DNA of 42,899 nucleotides from a virus. This document shows positions 34,943-41,393 of the stretch, one piece after another; within the stretch, counting starts at the first letter, position 1, and each line of letters opens with the position of its first letter. The translations under genes and the position numbers were made by a program. The stretch covers positions 1 to 42,899 of the IMG/VR virus record IMGVR_UViG_3300037585_004131. One strand, 5' to 3'. The notes below the pieces were generated by a model. The model saw nothing but the letters and a program-made list of their open reading frames with translations, did not search any database and had not been told where the DNA came from.

Positions 34943-35244
34943 CTTTCCTTTGTTAGTTGATATAAACGAGCATCCATTTTATCTAATTGAGCTTTTATTT
35001 CACCAACATCTTCTTTAATAGTAGACATATCGGACTGCACTCCTTCAATTGTTGCCCTAATTATTTGGTCTTTATAAGAGAATTCTATTTTAGTAATTTC
35101 AGGTTCAGGTTGTGTTGCAGCATATGCAATATCAGCTTTTAGTGAAAACCACATAGTGGCTAAAGAGATGGTGAAGCCAATAATCATTGCTATTGTCTTC
35201 AAGTCTAATGTTATGTTAGTTTCTTCACCAATCTTAGTTGCCAT
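34939..35244 (-). CDS. Membrane-anchored coiled-coil protein of lysis cassette, 101 aa
   Basis: One membrane span (TIAMIIGFTISLATMWFSL, about residues 17-35) is followed by a long charged helix to the C-terminus (SDMSTIKEDVGEIKAQLDKM, then DARLYQLTKER), with heptad spacing. It resembles an inner-membrane spanin-like subunit or a small holin/antiholin partner. It is the first gene of the lysis cassette, overlapping the thioredoxin-like gene by 4 bases. No lipobox or catalytic motif. An outer spanin partner is not evident unless the secreted neighbours serve that role. Confidence 0.6.
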   Translation of the reverse strand: MATKIGEETNITLDLKTIAMIIGFTISLATMWFSLKADIAYAATQPEPEITKIEFSYKDQIIRATIEGVQSDMSTIKEDVGEIKAQLDKMDARLYQLTKER

Positions 35245-35247
35245 TCT

Positions 35248-35313
35248 TTACATGCTTTTATAAACGTAAGTAAACGTTATATCTTCTGACCAAGTATTTG
35301 ATTGTGTGTACAT
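35248..35313 (-). CDS. Possible 21-residue peptide before lysis cassette
   Basis: In the 89-base gap an ATG (35313) preceded by the same A/T-rich leader type as neighbouring genes opens 21 codons and stops at 35248, four bases before the next start. The peptide begins MYTQSNTWSEDI and ends TYVYKSM. It may be a real small gene or a translational coupling leader. Too short to judge from sequence alone. Confidence 0.3.
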   Translation of the reverse strand: MYTQSNTWSEDITFTYVYKSM

Positions 35314-35333
35314 AATTTTATTTTATTTATTTA

Positions 35334-36182
35334 TTACCAAAGAGCTATAATTCTTGCGTTTGCTATTGCAGGCGATGCATAAACCTGAACCACTTGAACA
35401 GGTAATACTTCTCCCACAGGGAAATTATTAAATACAACATCTTGACCTCCAACAGTTTTTACTTTTATATTAACATATCTTGGGTCATCTGTTCCTGCCG
35501 CTGATTGGTCAACATCCTGTTTTATTGGTGTAGTTGTTCCCACATACACTAAGCACCCTTGAGCTTGTGATGGGTCTGCACCTGCACCTTGTGGAGGATT
35601 AGCTGAGTATAATTCATATTTCTCACCTGTTGTTCCAAAAATATTAGCACTTAAAAGTATAGTCCTATCATCTTTTACACTAACAACTTGAGCCATTGAT
35701 GGCGTTCCTCTGTTAATAACAATGTCTCCCTCTTTAACGCCATATCTTGACACAAAGCCTTCGCCTTGTACTGTATAAGCTTTTCCTGTTGGAACTCCTG
35801 AATCAAGTAAAAGTTTACTAGAAAATGATGCGTTAGAATCTTTAACAGCTGAAACTATATGCTCTGTACTATCAGTAGTGTTTAATACAACATTACCTTT
35901 TTTTACAAACTTTCCTGCTCCTACTATTGCACCTGCTTGAGCTTGAGTTGAGTTTAAAATAAAATTTTCAGAATCATCATTAAGTTCATCTGCTACTGAA
36001 GCTCCATCTGTAGTTCCTGTCCATATTGTAACAGCGATACTTGTATCTACTAACCTATCATTAGATTGAAAATCTTGAGTATCAGCTACAATAAGATGAG
36101 CAGGATTTGGGATATACAGCGAGTCATGAGGTATTACCTCTAACGCTGTCATTCCATTAATCATGTTTTTTAAATAAGACAT
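35334..36182 (-). CDS. Putative virion decoration/minor structural protein, 282 aa
   Basis: An N-terminal beta-rich region with the start MSYLKNMINGMTALEVIPHD; residues about 100-200 hold repeating beta strands (GVKEGDIVINRGTPSMAQVV, EKYELYSANPP). The last 75 residues (CLVYVGTTTPI, NIKVKTVGGQDVVFNNFPVG, EVLPVQVVQVYA and IIALW ending) match a small head/tail decoration module found as a stand-alone protein in many phages. So this may be a fusion of that domain to a larger N-terminal part. It lies between the tiny-gene cluster and the lysis cassette. Confidence 0.7.
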   Translation of the reverse strand: MSYLKNMINGMTALEVIPHDSLYIPNPAHLIVADTQDFQSNDRLVDTSIAVTIWTGTTDGASVADELNDDSENFILNSTQAQAGAIVGAGKFVKKGNVVLNTTDSTEHIVSAVKDSNASFSSKLLLDSGVPTGKAYTVQGEGFVSRYGVKEGDIVINRGTPSMAQVVSVKDDRTILLSANIFGTTGEKYELYSANPPQGAGADPSQAQGCLVYVGTTTPIKQDVDQSAAGTDDPRYVNIKVKTVGGQDVVFNNFPVGEVLPVQVVQVYASPAIANARIIALW

Positions 36183-36199
36183 TTTATTTTATTTATTAA

Positions 36200-36307
36200 T
36201 TAATATCCCCTAGATTTGACTTTCAAACCTCTTTTTTTAGCAGCTTTCTTAGCAGCCTTCTTACCCTTTGCAGTATAAGAATATGTTTTGTTTCCTACTT
36301 TAGGCAT
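36200..36307 (-). CDS. Lysine-rich peptide, 35 aa
   Basis: ATG at 36307, stop TAA at 36202-36200. The protein starts MPKVGNKTYSYTAKGKK and is dominated by Lys/Ala pairs, ending GLKVKSRGY. Small MPKVGKK-type peptides of this kind recur in phage virion regions and may bind nucleic acid. It lies 17 bases before the decoration-like gene. Function unknown. Confidence 0.7.
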   Translation of the reverse strand: MPKVGNKTYSYTAKGKKAAKKAAKKRGLKVKSRGY

Positions 36308-36318
36308 ATTTTATATAT

Positions 36319-37014
36319 TTAGAAAGTTGATAAATCTGCTTTTTTCCAAGTGTTTGCAGCTACACAAACATAAATTGCATCTGATGCAAATACTATAGCT
36401 CCTGCTGTACCTGCTGCTGTTGCTGATGCAGGTGCTGTTTGCATTGCTGCTACAGAAAACGCTTCTGATACAACTGAAGATGCACTAGATAAAATTCCGT
36501 TCATTGTAAGATTAGTAACACCTGTTACTGCTCCTGATACACTTAATGTAGATGCTGAAGTTAAAGAATTTCCTGCTACTACTCCTGAACCTGTTACATT
36601 TACAGCAGTCATATTTCCTGATGCTGCCATATCAACTGCAGCCATGTTTCCTGAAGCAGTCATATTAACTCCTGTTACGTTTCCACTAGCTTCTAAACTT
36701 ACAGCTGCTACAGCTGCAGATGCAGTAACATTTGCAGAGTTTACGTCTCCTGTTGCTGTTAATCCACCTGTTACAGTAATTAAACCTGTTGTTTCTGCCA
36801 TGATAGAATCACCAACTGTATTAGCATCTATCCATTTAGATATTTTGCCTGCAGTTCCTGAACCATCAACACCCCCGCCTACTGTTACAGTATCTAGGAT
36901 GTCTTGCATTGTATAAATTGTTCTTTGTGCATTTAATGCAGCAGAACCTCTGTTCTCTGTTTCAACCGTACCTGCTAGGGTATGGAATTTTTGACTATTT
37001 GGTATTGTTGCCAT
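36319..37014 (-). CDS. Short fibre-like repeat protein, 231 aa
   Basis: Low-complexity, Ala/Val/Thr/Ser-rich protein. After an N-terminal MATIPNSQKFHTLAGTVETE, residues 75-170 repeat ASGNxTxVxMTASGNMxAV-like units, typical of beta-helical fibre or baseplate-associated proteins. The C-terminus (GTAGAIVFASDAIYVCVAAN, then TWKKADL) is a common fibre-tip fold with a conserved Trp. It is embedded in the run of tiny basic genes. Presumably a minor fibre or capsid fibre. Confidence 0.7.
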   Translation of the reverse strand: MATIPNSQKFHTLAGTVETENRGSAALNAQRTIYTMQDILDTVTVGGGVDGSGTAGKISKWIDANTVGDSIMAETTGLITVTGGLTATGDVNSANVTASAAVAAVSLEASGNVTGVNMTASGNMAAVDMAASGNMTAVNVTGSGVVAGNSLTSASTLSVSGAVTGVTNLTMNGILSSASSVVSEAFSVAAMQTAPASATAAGTAGAIVFASDAIYVCVAANTWKKADLSTF

Positions 37015-37043
37015 TTTTTTTTATTTTAAGGGTTTTGTTTATA

Positions 37044-37208
37044 TTAGTTTTTTTTATAAGGAAACATTCGATTTAAAGAATCTTTTCTGCTATTACAACC
37101 ACAATCTTTTATTCCTACAGCTTTTGCTGTAGCACCTACAAGGTGTTTAATTCCGGTTGCTTTAGTTATTTTTTCTATAGTATCTCCTACTCCTTTACTT
37201 TTTGTCAT
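37044..37208 (-). CDS. Small CGC-motif protein, 54 aa
   Basis: Starts MTKSKGVGDTIEKITKATGI, a helical, positively charged segment. A Cys-Gly-Cys motif (DCGCNSRKDSLNRMFPYK) is at residues 36-38 before the end. I recognise the CGC...RKDxLNxxFPY pattern from small phage proteins; it may bind metal or form disulfides. It overlaps the upstream 48-residue gene by 14 bases. Function unknown. Confidence 0.7.
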   Translation of the reverse strand: MTKSKGVGDTIEKITKATGIKHLVGATAKAVGIKDCGCNSRKDSLNRMFPYKKN

Positions 37209-37341
37209 TACATGTACATAATTTATTTGGACAGCTTTCTACGTTAAAAAGAAGCTTTTGTACTAACCAATTCCAAAAACATTGAAAATTACACCATAAT
37301 GTGCTAATTTTATTTCCTAACCAAACTAAAGCTTTTCCCAT
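37195..37341 (-). CDS. Cys/Trp-rich small protein, 48 aa
   Basis: An amphipathic helix with several Trp (MGKALVWLGNKISTLWCN, then QCFWNWLV) is followed by a Cys-rich end (ESCPNKLCTCNDKK). Five Cys in 48 residues suggest membrane association or metal binding. ATG at 37341 overlaps the upstream gene's stop by one base and its own stop overlaps the next gene's start. Similar short proteins occur near tail genes of marine phages; function unknown. Confidence 0.68.
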   Translation of the reverse strand: MGKALVWLGNKISTLWCNFQCFWNWLVQKLLFNVESCPNKLCTCNDKK

Positions 37342-37538
37342 TATTTTCTAAAGTGTTTTGAATTAGAACCTAAATGTTTTTCGTACTTCATAGAATGGTC
37401 TCCACCATATGCATGTCCATATCTTTTTTTAGACATTGCTTTAGATTCATCTCTTCTACTTTTCATACTTTGTTTGTGAGGACCTTTGTGTTTCATACCT
37501 AAGGACTCATTTAGTCTAGCGTTATAACCTTGTGCCAT
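37341..37538 (-). CDS. Basic protein of virion cluster, 65 aa
   Basis: Lys/Arg/His-rich (MAQGYNARLNESLGMKHKGP, then SMKSRRDESKAMSKKRYGHA). I recognise the NARLNESLGM...HK..H.QSMKxRRDESK pattern from small phage genes. Predicted disordered or helical, likely nucleic-acid or virion-binding. It overlaps the next gene by one base. Confidence 0.72.
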   Translation of the reverse strand: MAQGYNARLNESLGMKHKGPHKQSMKSRRDESKAMSKKRYGHAYGGDHSMKYEKHLGSNSKHFRK

Positions 37539-37561
37539 GTTTTCTTTTTTTTTATTATTAA

Positions 37562-37717
37562 TTAAGCATTTCTGCGTCTCATTCCTGCTTGAGCTTTTCT
37601 TGCCATTCCTTTCTTACCGTATTTGTTTACGCCAATAGAATAAGCAATTTTTTTCGCTGCTTGCTCAGACTTTCCTTGAGCCATCAACTTTTTTACCATT
37701 TTTTTAAATGCACTCAT
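37562..37717 (-). CDS. Basic small protein, 51 aa
   Basis: ATG at 37717, TAA at 37564-37562. Reads MSAFKKMVKKLMAQGKSEQA with an ending MARKAQAGMRRRNA; a GKSEQAAKKIAYSIG-like core recurs in short phage proteins. Strongly basic and helical. Preceded by a TATCTTTG -7 element, so it begins a transcript for the genes at 37044-37717. Function unknown. Confidence 0.72.
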   Translation of the reverse strand: MSAFKKMVKKLMAQGKSEQAAKKIAYSIGVNKYGKKGMARKAQAGMRRRNA

Positions 37718-37734
37718 TGCAATAATTTATTTTA

Positions 37735-37742
37735 CAAAGATA
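37735..37742 (-). promoter_or_regulatory. Bacteroidetes-type -7 element (TATCTTTG)
   Basis: An exact minus-strand TAnnTTTG match 18 bases upstream of the ATG at 37717, in the 46-base gap after the 93-residue gene. Confidence 0.5.
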
Positions 37743-37763
37743 CTATTATTTTTCTATATCGTT

Positions 37764-38045
37764 TTAACACTTCCATCTGCGTCTTGCCTGCCTAATTCTT
37801 GAATTAGGGTCGTTTCGTGTTGCCGCACTACTTCTTTTCAATTGACCTAAGCTACGAGCACAATATGACTTTCTTCTTTTAGAAGCTTTACTACCCGGTT
37901 TAACTTTACCGGTAACAGCTGTTTTTAATTTAGAACCGGGATTTGCTTTACGATAAGCGGCAACTCCTTTCTTCGTCATTCCTGCTCCTTTTTTTGTAGG
38001 TCTATAATTTGCACCTTTACCCTTCGTAGTCTTTCTTATTGCCAT
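37764..38045 (-). CDS. Basic conserved phage protein with GSKASKRRKSYCAR motif, 93 aa
   Basis: A very basic protein. The N-terminus (MAIRKTTKGKGANYRPTKKG) leads to the family core KANPGSKLKTAVTGKVKPGS, then KASKRRKSYCARSLGQLKRS, ending RRRWKC. I know this core (NPGSKLKTAV...KRRKSFCAR...W.C) from many marine phages and large DNA viruses, where it is a small domain of unknown function. Two Cys bracket the C-terminal part. Its start overlaps the previous gene's stop by one base. Possibly packaged with DNA. Confidence 0.8.
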   Translation of the reverse strand: MAIRKTTKGKGANYRPTKKGAGMTKKGVAAYRKANPGSKLKTAVTGKVKPGSKASKRRKSYCARSLGQLKRSSAATRNDPNSRIRQARRRWKC

Positions 38046-38164
38046 TACTTCTTTTTATGCGTATATCCTTTTTTCTTTAACGCTAAATGTTGCTTCATGG
38101 TTGTAGCTTTTTTTACTAAACCTGTTTTACTGTACATGTTATGGGCTTTAAATTTTTTTGCCAT
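38045..38164 (-). CDS. Basic tiny protein, 39 aa
   Basis: ATG at 38164, TAA at 38047-38045. Sequence begins MAKKFKAHNMYSKTGLVKKA and ends GYTHKKK. The MAKKFKxHxMY...A.T...HL.LKKKGYxH pattern recurs in phage clusters of tiny basic genes. TAATG-type one-base overlaps at both ends show translational coupling. Function unknown. Confidence 0.75.
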   Translation of the reverse strand: MAKKFKAHNMYSKTGLVKKATTMKQHLALKKKGYTHKKK

Positions 38165-38280
38165 TACTTTTTCTTTTTAGGAACACAGTTAGGAACAGGC
38201 TTTCCGCCTTTACCTTTTTTCATTCCGTATGCAACAAATCCTTTCCAACATGGGTTTTTCATTTTCTTTTTTCTAGCCAT
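38164..38280 (-). CDS. Basic tiny protein with NPCWKG motif, 38 aa
   Basis: Begins MARKKKMKNPCWKGFVAYGM, with Cys11 and Cys32 (PNCVPKKKK end). I recognise KMKNPCWKGYExxGMK...VPNCVP from short phage proteins. Two Cys at fixed places suggest a disulfide or metal-supported hairpin. It overlaps the gene before by 8 bases and the next by one. Function unknown. Confidence 0.76.
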   Translation of the reverse strand: MARKKKMKNPCWKGFVAYGMKKGKGGKPVPNCVPKKKK

Positions 38281-38401
38281 TTCTTCCTTGTCCTTTATAT
38301 GGTTTTTTATATCCTGTTTGTCCTACACTAGCATTTTTGCTGTGAGGATGTGATTTTCTTTTCTTTTTTTTGTAGACAACTACATTAGCTCGTCTTGCCA
38401 T
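38273..38401 (-). CDS. Basic tiny protein, 42 aa
   Basis: ATG at 38401, TAG at 38275-38273. Reads MARRANVVVYKKKKRKSHPH, ending YKKPYKGQGRNG. The NVVVYKKK...SHPH..N...GQxGYKKPYxGQGR signature recurs in phage tiny-gene clusters. Overlaps the upstream gene by one base and the downstream start by eight. Likely nucleic-acid binding; unproven. Confidence 0.75.
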   Translation of the reverse strand: MARRANVVVYKKKKRKSHPHSKNASVGQTGYKKPYKGQGRNG

Positions 38402-38655
38402 TAAGCGTATCTTGTGTTTCTTCTTCTAATAGACTTTACTTTTCCTTTAGTATCTCCTAATTGTCTTAATCCGGTAACACGCATCTTAGTTGATTTCTTT
38501 TGATTATTGGTGTCAAGGTTATTAGGTTTATTACTTGAAACATCGCTTTCTTTATCTTTCATTTGATTCATCAAATAAGATGAAATAATGTTTTTAAAAT
38601 TATCATTAGGATTAACGATTTCTTTTTCTTTATTTGTTTCTTCTGTATTGGGCAT
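38401..38655 (-). CDS. First gene of the tiny basic cluster, 84 aa
   Basis: The N-terminal part is acidic and Asn-rich (MPNTEETNKEKEIVNPNDNF), with a helical middle (IISSYLMNQMKDKESD) and a basic end (KMRVTGLRQLGDTKGKVKSI, then RRRNTRYA). The tail contains an RVTGLRQLGDTKGKVKS-type block seen in other small phage proteins. It is the promoter-proximal member of the cluster, with a TATCTTTG element 17 bases upstream. Function unknown. Confidence 0.72.
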   Translation of the reverse strand: MPNTEETNKEKEIVNPNDNFKNIISSYLMNQMKDKESDVSSNKPNNLDTNNQKKSTKMRVTGLRQLGDTKGKVKSIRRRNTRYA

Positions 38656-38672
38656 AATTTATTACTTTTACA

Positions 38673-38680
38673 CAAAGATA
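38673..38680 (-). promoter_or_regulatory. Bacteroidetes-type -7 element (TATCTTTG) for tiny-gene cluster
   Basis: An exact TAnnTTTG match on the minus strand, 17 bases upstream of the ATG at 38655. A TTTG lies 16 bases further upstream on the same strand, near a -33 position. Both lie in the 38-base divergent gap and overlap the leader and start of the plus-strand winged-helix gene, so that protein could regulate itself and the cluster. Confidence 0.55.
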
Positions 38681-38693
38681 CAAATTTAATTGA

Positions 38694-39128
38694 ATGCAAA
38701 ATAATTATCTAAAGTATTGGAGAATCATCCGATATTTTATAAAATGTAAATATGGTATTACTACAGGTGAGCTTGATATGCTTCTATTTCTTTATTCTGA
38801 GAAGTATTTTGGTAAAGAGAAATTCAAAGAATTTAACGAACTCTTAAGTTGGAATGTAAATAGATTCGACCAACTACTTAAAAAAGGTTGGATAGAAGTA
38901 TTTCGTAAAAGAGTAGGAAAGCATAAAACTCTATATTGTTTAAGTTTTAAAGCTAATAGAATGATTGATTCTATATACAAAAAACTAAATGGACAGGAGA
39001 TTCCTGAAAGTCCTACAAGTAATCCTATGTTTAAATCTAATGTAAGCTATACTGATAAAGTATATAGGAATATGATAAAAGAAATGAATAAGTTTATAAA
39101 ACAACAACGACATCTTGCTCCCGAATAA
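38694..39128 (+). CDS. Winged-helix-like putative regulator, 144 aa
   Basis: A plus-strand gene inside a long minus-strand region. The protein is helical and basic: YLKYWRIIRYFIKCKYGITT, then a second helix (GELDMLLFLYSE), a third (FKEFNELLSWNVNRFDQLLK), and a beta wing KGWIEVFRKRVGKHKTLYCLSF. This matches a winged-helix DNA-binding fold. The C-terminus (NGQEIPESPTSNPMF...) is a conserved extension I have seen in relatives from marine phages. It converges with groES, overlapping it by 35 bases, and diverges from the tiny-gene cluster. A regulator of late genes is plausible. Confidence 0.7.
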   Translation: MQNNYLKYWRIIRYFIKCKYGITTGELDMLLFLYSEKYFGKEKFKEFNELLSWNVNRFDQLLKKGWIEVFRKRVGKHKTLYCLSFKANRMIDSIYKKLNGQEIPESPTSNPMFKSNVSYTDKVYRNMIKEMNKFIKQQRHLAPE

Positions 39129-39351
39129 TTGAACAAGTTAAACCTTCAAGTACCATTTGGTATCCTGCTCTTTTGTCGTAATATATCATATCATCTCTTT
39201 TAATAGATTTCACTTCCGTACCCGGAGTAACTACTTTAGCTTTTCTATAACGAAATTGTTCGGCATCGTGCTCAGATAATAACAAGCCGGATTCCGTTTT
39301 CATTTCTTCTTTTATATTTTCAACTATTATATACTTATTAATTGCTATCAT
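39094..39351 (-). CDS. groES: GroES-like co-chaperonin, 85 aa
   Basis: Co-chaperonin lid for the phage GroEL. The first strand INKYIIVENI, mobile-loop residues with Gly22-Leu-Leu-Leu (TESGLLLSEHDAEQF), then KAKVVTPGTEVKSIKRDDMI and the final strand SIIREQDVVVVL follow GroES order. At 85 residues it is slightly shorter than bacterial GroES (about 97) and has a shortened roof loop. It follows groEL after the 42-residue ORF (transcription order groEL, ORF, groES, unlike the usual groES-groEL). Its last 35 bases overlap the plus-strand gene. Confidence 0.85.
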   Translation of the reverse strand: MIAINKYIIVENIKEEMKTESGLLLSEHDAEQFRYRKAKVVTPGTEVKSIKRDDMIYYDKRAGYQMVLEGLTCSIIREQDVVVVL

Positions 39352-39466
39352 ATACTTTATCCTTGTTGTAAACTATGTAGCCGTTTTTTTCTAATAGCTC
39401 AATTGCTTTTTTAATTTTAATTTTATTTTCTCTAAAGCTGTGAAAAATTTGATTGTGTATTACCAT
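39338..39466 (-). CDS. Small ORF between groEL and groES, 42 aa
   Basis: ATG at 39466, TAA at 39340-39338. Reads MVIHNQIFHSFRENKIKIKK, then AIELLEKNGYIVYN. A helix-loop-strand of the kind seen in short conserved phage ORFs. Overlaps the groES start by 14 bases and follows groEL by 14 bases, so it is in the same unit. Function unknown. Confidence 0.55.
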   Translation of the reverse strand: MVIHNQIFHSFRENKIKIKKAIELLEKNGYIVYNKDKVYDSN

Positions 39467-39480
39467 TATATTTAATTTAA

Positions 39481-41094
39481 TTAATTTTTACCCTCATATG
39501 TTCTCGCCATAGTTATAATGGCGTTAGTTGATAAAATTGTTACTGCAACTGAAACTGCATTTTGTAAGGCACTTTTAGTTACTTTCATTGGGTCAATAAT
39601 TCCCATATCAATCATGCTCCCCCATTTTTCATTCTTAACATCATAACCTTTTCCTTGTTCCTTTTTACAGCAATATAGTTCTTCAGGGTCTAGTCCTGCA
39701 TTCTCTAAAATCTGACGTAATGGAGCAATGAGAGAATTATATAAAATTGCGTCAGCAATTTTTTTGGAATTTTTTTCAGAATTAGGTTTATGTTCTGCTG
39801 CAATGTCGTACAATGCTATTCCACCTCCCGGTAATATTCCTTCTTGTAGTGCAGAACGCACCGCACATACAGCATCATCTACTCTATCGAACAATTCTTT
39901 TTGCTCAATATCAGTTTGCCCTCCTACATATATTACACCAATACCACCGCTGAGTGATGCAATGCGTGATAGTATAAACTCTTTATCTTCTTTCTTTGTT
40001 GTAATCTTATGAGCTTCCCATAATTGATTTACTCTTTCACTTACATCAGTTTGTACGGTAGATGATTTTATTAATATAGAAGACTCTTGTCCTATTATAC
40101 ATTTATCTGCATGACCTAAATCAGCAAATGTAATTAAGGATAAGTCATCTCCTGTTTTTTCTGAAAAGTATTTAGCACCAACCGAAACTGCTATATCTTG
40201 CATAAGCTCGTGTTGTTTATATCCAAATGATGGAGGACCTATTACGCAAAGCTGTAATCCATTCTTTACAACATTAGCTGCAAGAGTGTTTACTACATTA
40301 ACAGACATAGGTGCAATAATTAATAATTTCTTTTGTTCATTAATGATTGGTTTTAATATTCCTTCAATCGCTAATACATTAGTAATCTCTGCATCGCTTA
40401 CAAGCACATGCACATTTTCTAATATACTTTCATCTTTCTTTTGATTGTTAACGAATAAAGGTGAAGTCCATCCTCTATCTATTTTAATTCCATTAGTCGT
40501 CTCGCTATATGTTTCACTCGACTCTGACTTTTCTACAGTAACGATTCCGTTCTTTCCTACTTTCTTATATGTATCCGCTATTACTTTACCTATTGTCTTA
40601 TCATTATTAGCTGAGATAATAGCTACATCTTTTAATCTTTTACTCGTAATCTTTTTAGATGCCTTTTTTAAATTTCCAATAACGTTGTCGGTTTCACGCA
40701 CAATCTCTCTTAGAACTTCAGCTCGATTTGTGGTTTCATCCATTAACTCGTTACCTTGCTTTACTAACTCTTCTGTCAATACGATAGCTGTTGTTGTTCC
40801 GTCTCCGGCTGAGGATGCTGTATTGTCTGCAGCTTGTTTCATCATACGCACCGCTAGATTCTCTACAGGGTCTAATAAGTCAACGGCTTTCGCTACAGTT
40901 ACTCCGTCTTTAGTTACAGTTAATCCTCCTGTTACATATTGAGACTCTATCAATACTGTATTCCCTCTAGGTCCTAGAGTGCTCTTTACTGCATTTGCGA
41001 TTTGGGTGATACCGGAGATTAGTTTATTTCTCCCCTCTGTTCCAAAAGATAATTCCTTTGGATTAAAGCCGGATGGCATTTTAATTGGATTCAT
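39481..41094 (-). CDS. groEL: Phage GroEL chaperonin, 537 aa
   Basis: ATP-dependent chaperonin subunit for folding phage (probably capsid or fibre) proteins. The nucleotide site is intact: TLGPRGN at 39-45, TKDGVTVA at 61-68 (catalytic Asp63), GDGTTTA at 97-103, RVDDAVCAVRSAL (Asp matching GroEL Asp398) and PGGGIALY. The equatorial and apical regions are at normal length; the C-terminal Gly-Gly-Met tail of bacterial GroEL is absent (ends ARTYEGKN). Sequence is divergent but clearly group I. It has its own TATCTTTG promoter 21 bases upstream and sits upstream of groES. Full-size chaperonin-co-chaperonin pairs on phages are uncommon. Confidence 0.93.
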   Translation of the reverse strand: MNPIKMPSGFNPKELSFGTEGRNKLISGITQIANAVKSTLGPRGNTVLIESQYVTGGLTVTKDGVTVAKAVDLLDPVENLAVRMMKQAADNTASSAGDGTTTAIVLTEELVKQGNELMDETTNRAEVLREIVRETDNVIGNLKKASKKITSKRLKDVAIISANNDKTIGKVIADTYKKVGKNGIVTVEKSESSETYSETTNGIKIDRGWTSPLFVNNQKKDESILENVHVLVSDAEITNVLAIEGILKPIINEQKKLLIIAPMSVNVVNTLAANVVKNGLQLCVIGPPSFGYKQHELMQDIAVSVGAKYFSEKTGDDLSLITFADLGHADKCIIGQESSILIKSSTVQTDVSERVNQLWEAHKITTKKEDKEFILSRIASLSGGIGVIYVGGQTDIEQKELFDRVDDAVCAVRSALQEGILPGGGIALYDIAAEHKPNSEKNSKKIADAILYNSLIAPLRQILENAGLDPEELYCCKKEQGKGYDVKNEKWGSMIDMGIIDPMKVTKSALQNAVSVAVTILSTNAIITMARTYEGKN

Positions 41095-41115
41095 TTATAG
41101 TGTATTTAATTTAAG

Positions 41116-41123
41116 CAAAGATA
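41116..41123 (-). promoter_or_regulatory. Bacteroidetes-type -7 element (TATCTTTG) for groEL
   Basis: An exact TAnnTTTG match on the minus strand, 21 bases upstream of the groEL ATG. The region between it and the terminator at 41337 is AT-rich, with a short CT microsatellite near 41174-41190 and no other ORF I would support. Confidence 0.55.
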
Positions 41124-41293
41124 TAAAAACTATTTATACTTTATGCTGTTATGCTGATTTTAATTGCTCACTATACTCTCTCTCTCTTTTCTATTTAACG
41201 CATATGTTTTTTTCTCACTACAGTTCCTTTTTCAAATCAACATTTCAACATTATATTTTATAAACTATTGATTTATAATTAATTATCAATTTT

Positions 41294-41315
41294 AAAATCA
41301 ACACAAAATCAACAC
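41294..41315. repeat. Tandem 11-bp repeat (AAAATCAACAC x2)
   Basis: Two perfect, adjacent copies of AAAATCAACAC at 41294-41304 and 41305-41315. A further partial AATCAACAC lies at about 41369. They lie about 170-200 bases upstream of the groEL -7 element, so a regulator or replication protein could bind; unproven. Confidence 0.6.
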
Positions 41316-41336
41316 AACTTTGTTAAATAACGACAT

Positions 41337-41370
41337 AAAAAAAAGGGACTCCTAAGAATCCCCCTTTCAA
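41337..41370 (-). terminator. Rho-independent terminator downstream of 78-aa gene
   Basis: On the minus strand the stem GGGATTC / GAGTCCC (7 pairs, one G-T) with a TTAG loop is flanked by AAA before and eight T after. It closes the transcript of the gene at 41394-41630 and isolates groEL's promoter. Confidence 0.85.
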
Positions 41371-41393
41371 TCAACACACATACTCATCTTCAA

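Noticed and set aside
36644-36916. Plus-strand 90-residue ORF opposite the 231-residue repeat protein
   Set aside because: Antisense to a convincing repeat gene, with Pro/Val-rich low complexity.
40445-40942. Plus-strand 165-residue ORF inside groEL
   Set aside because: Shadow of groEL, which is intact and has all motifs.
41100-41393. Another gene or tRNA in the groEL upstream spacer
   Set aside because: Only a promoter, tandem repeat, CT microsatellite and terminator are seen; no cloverleaf or credible ORF.
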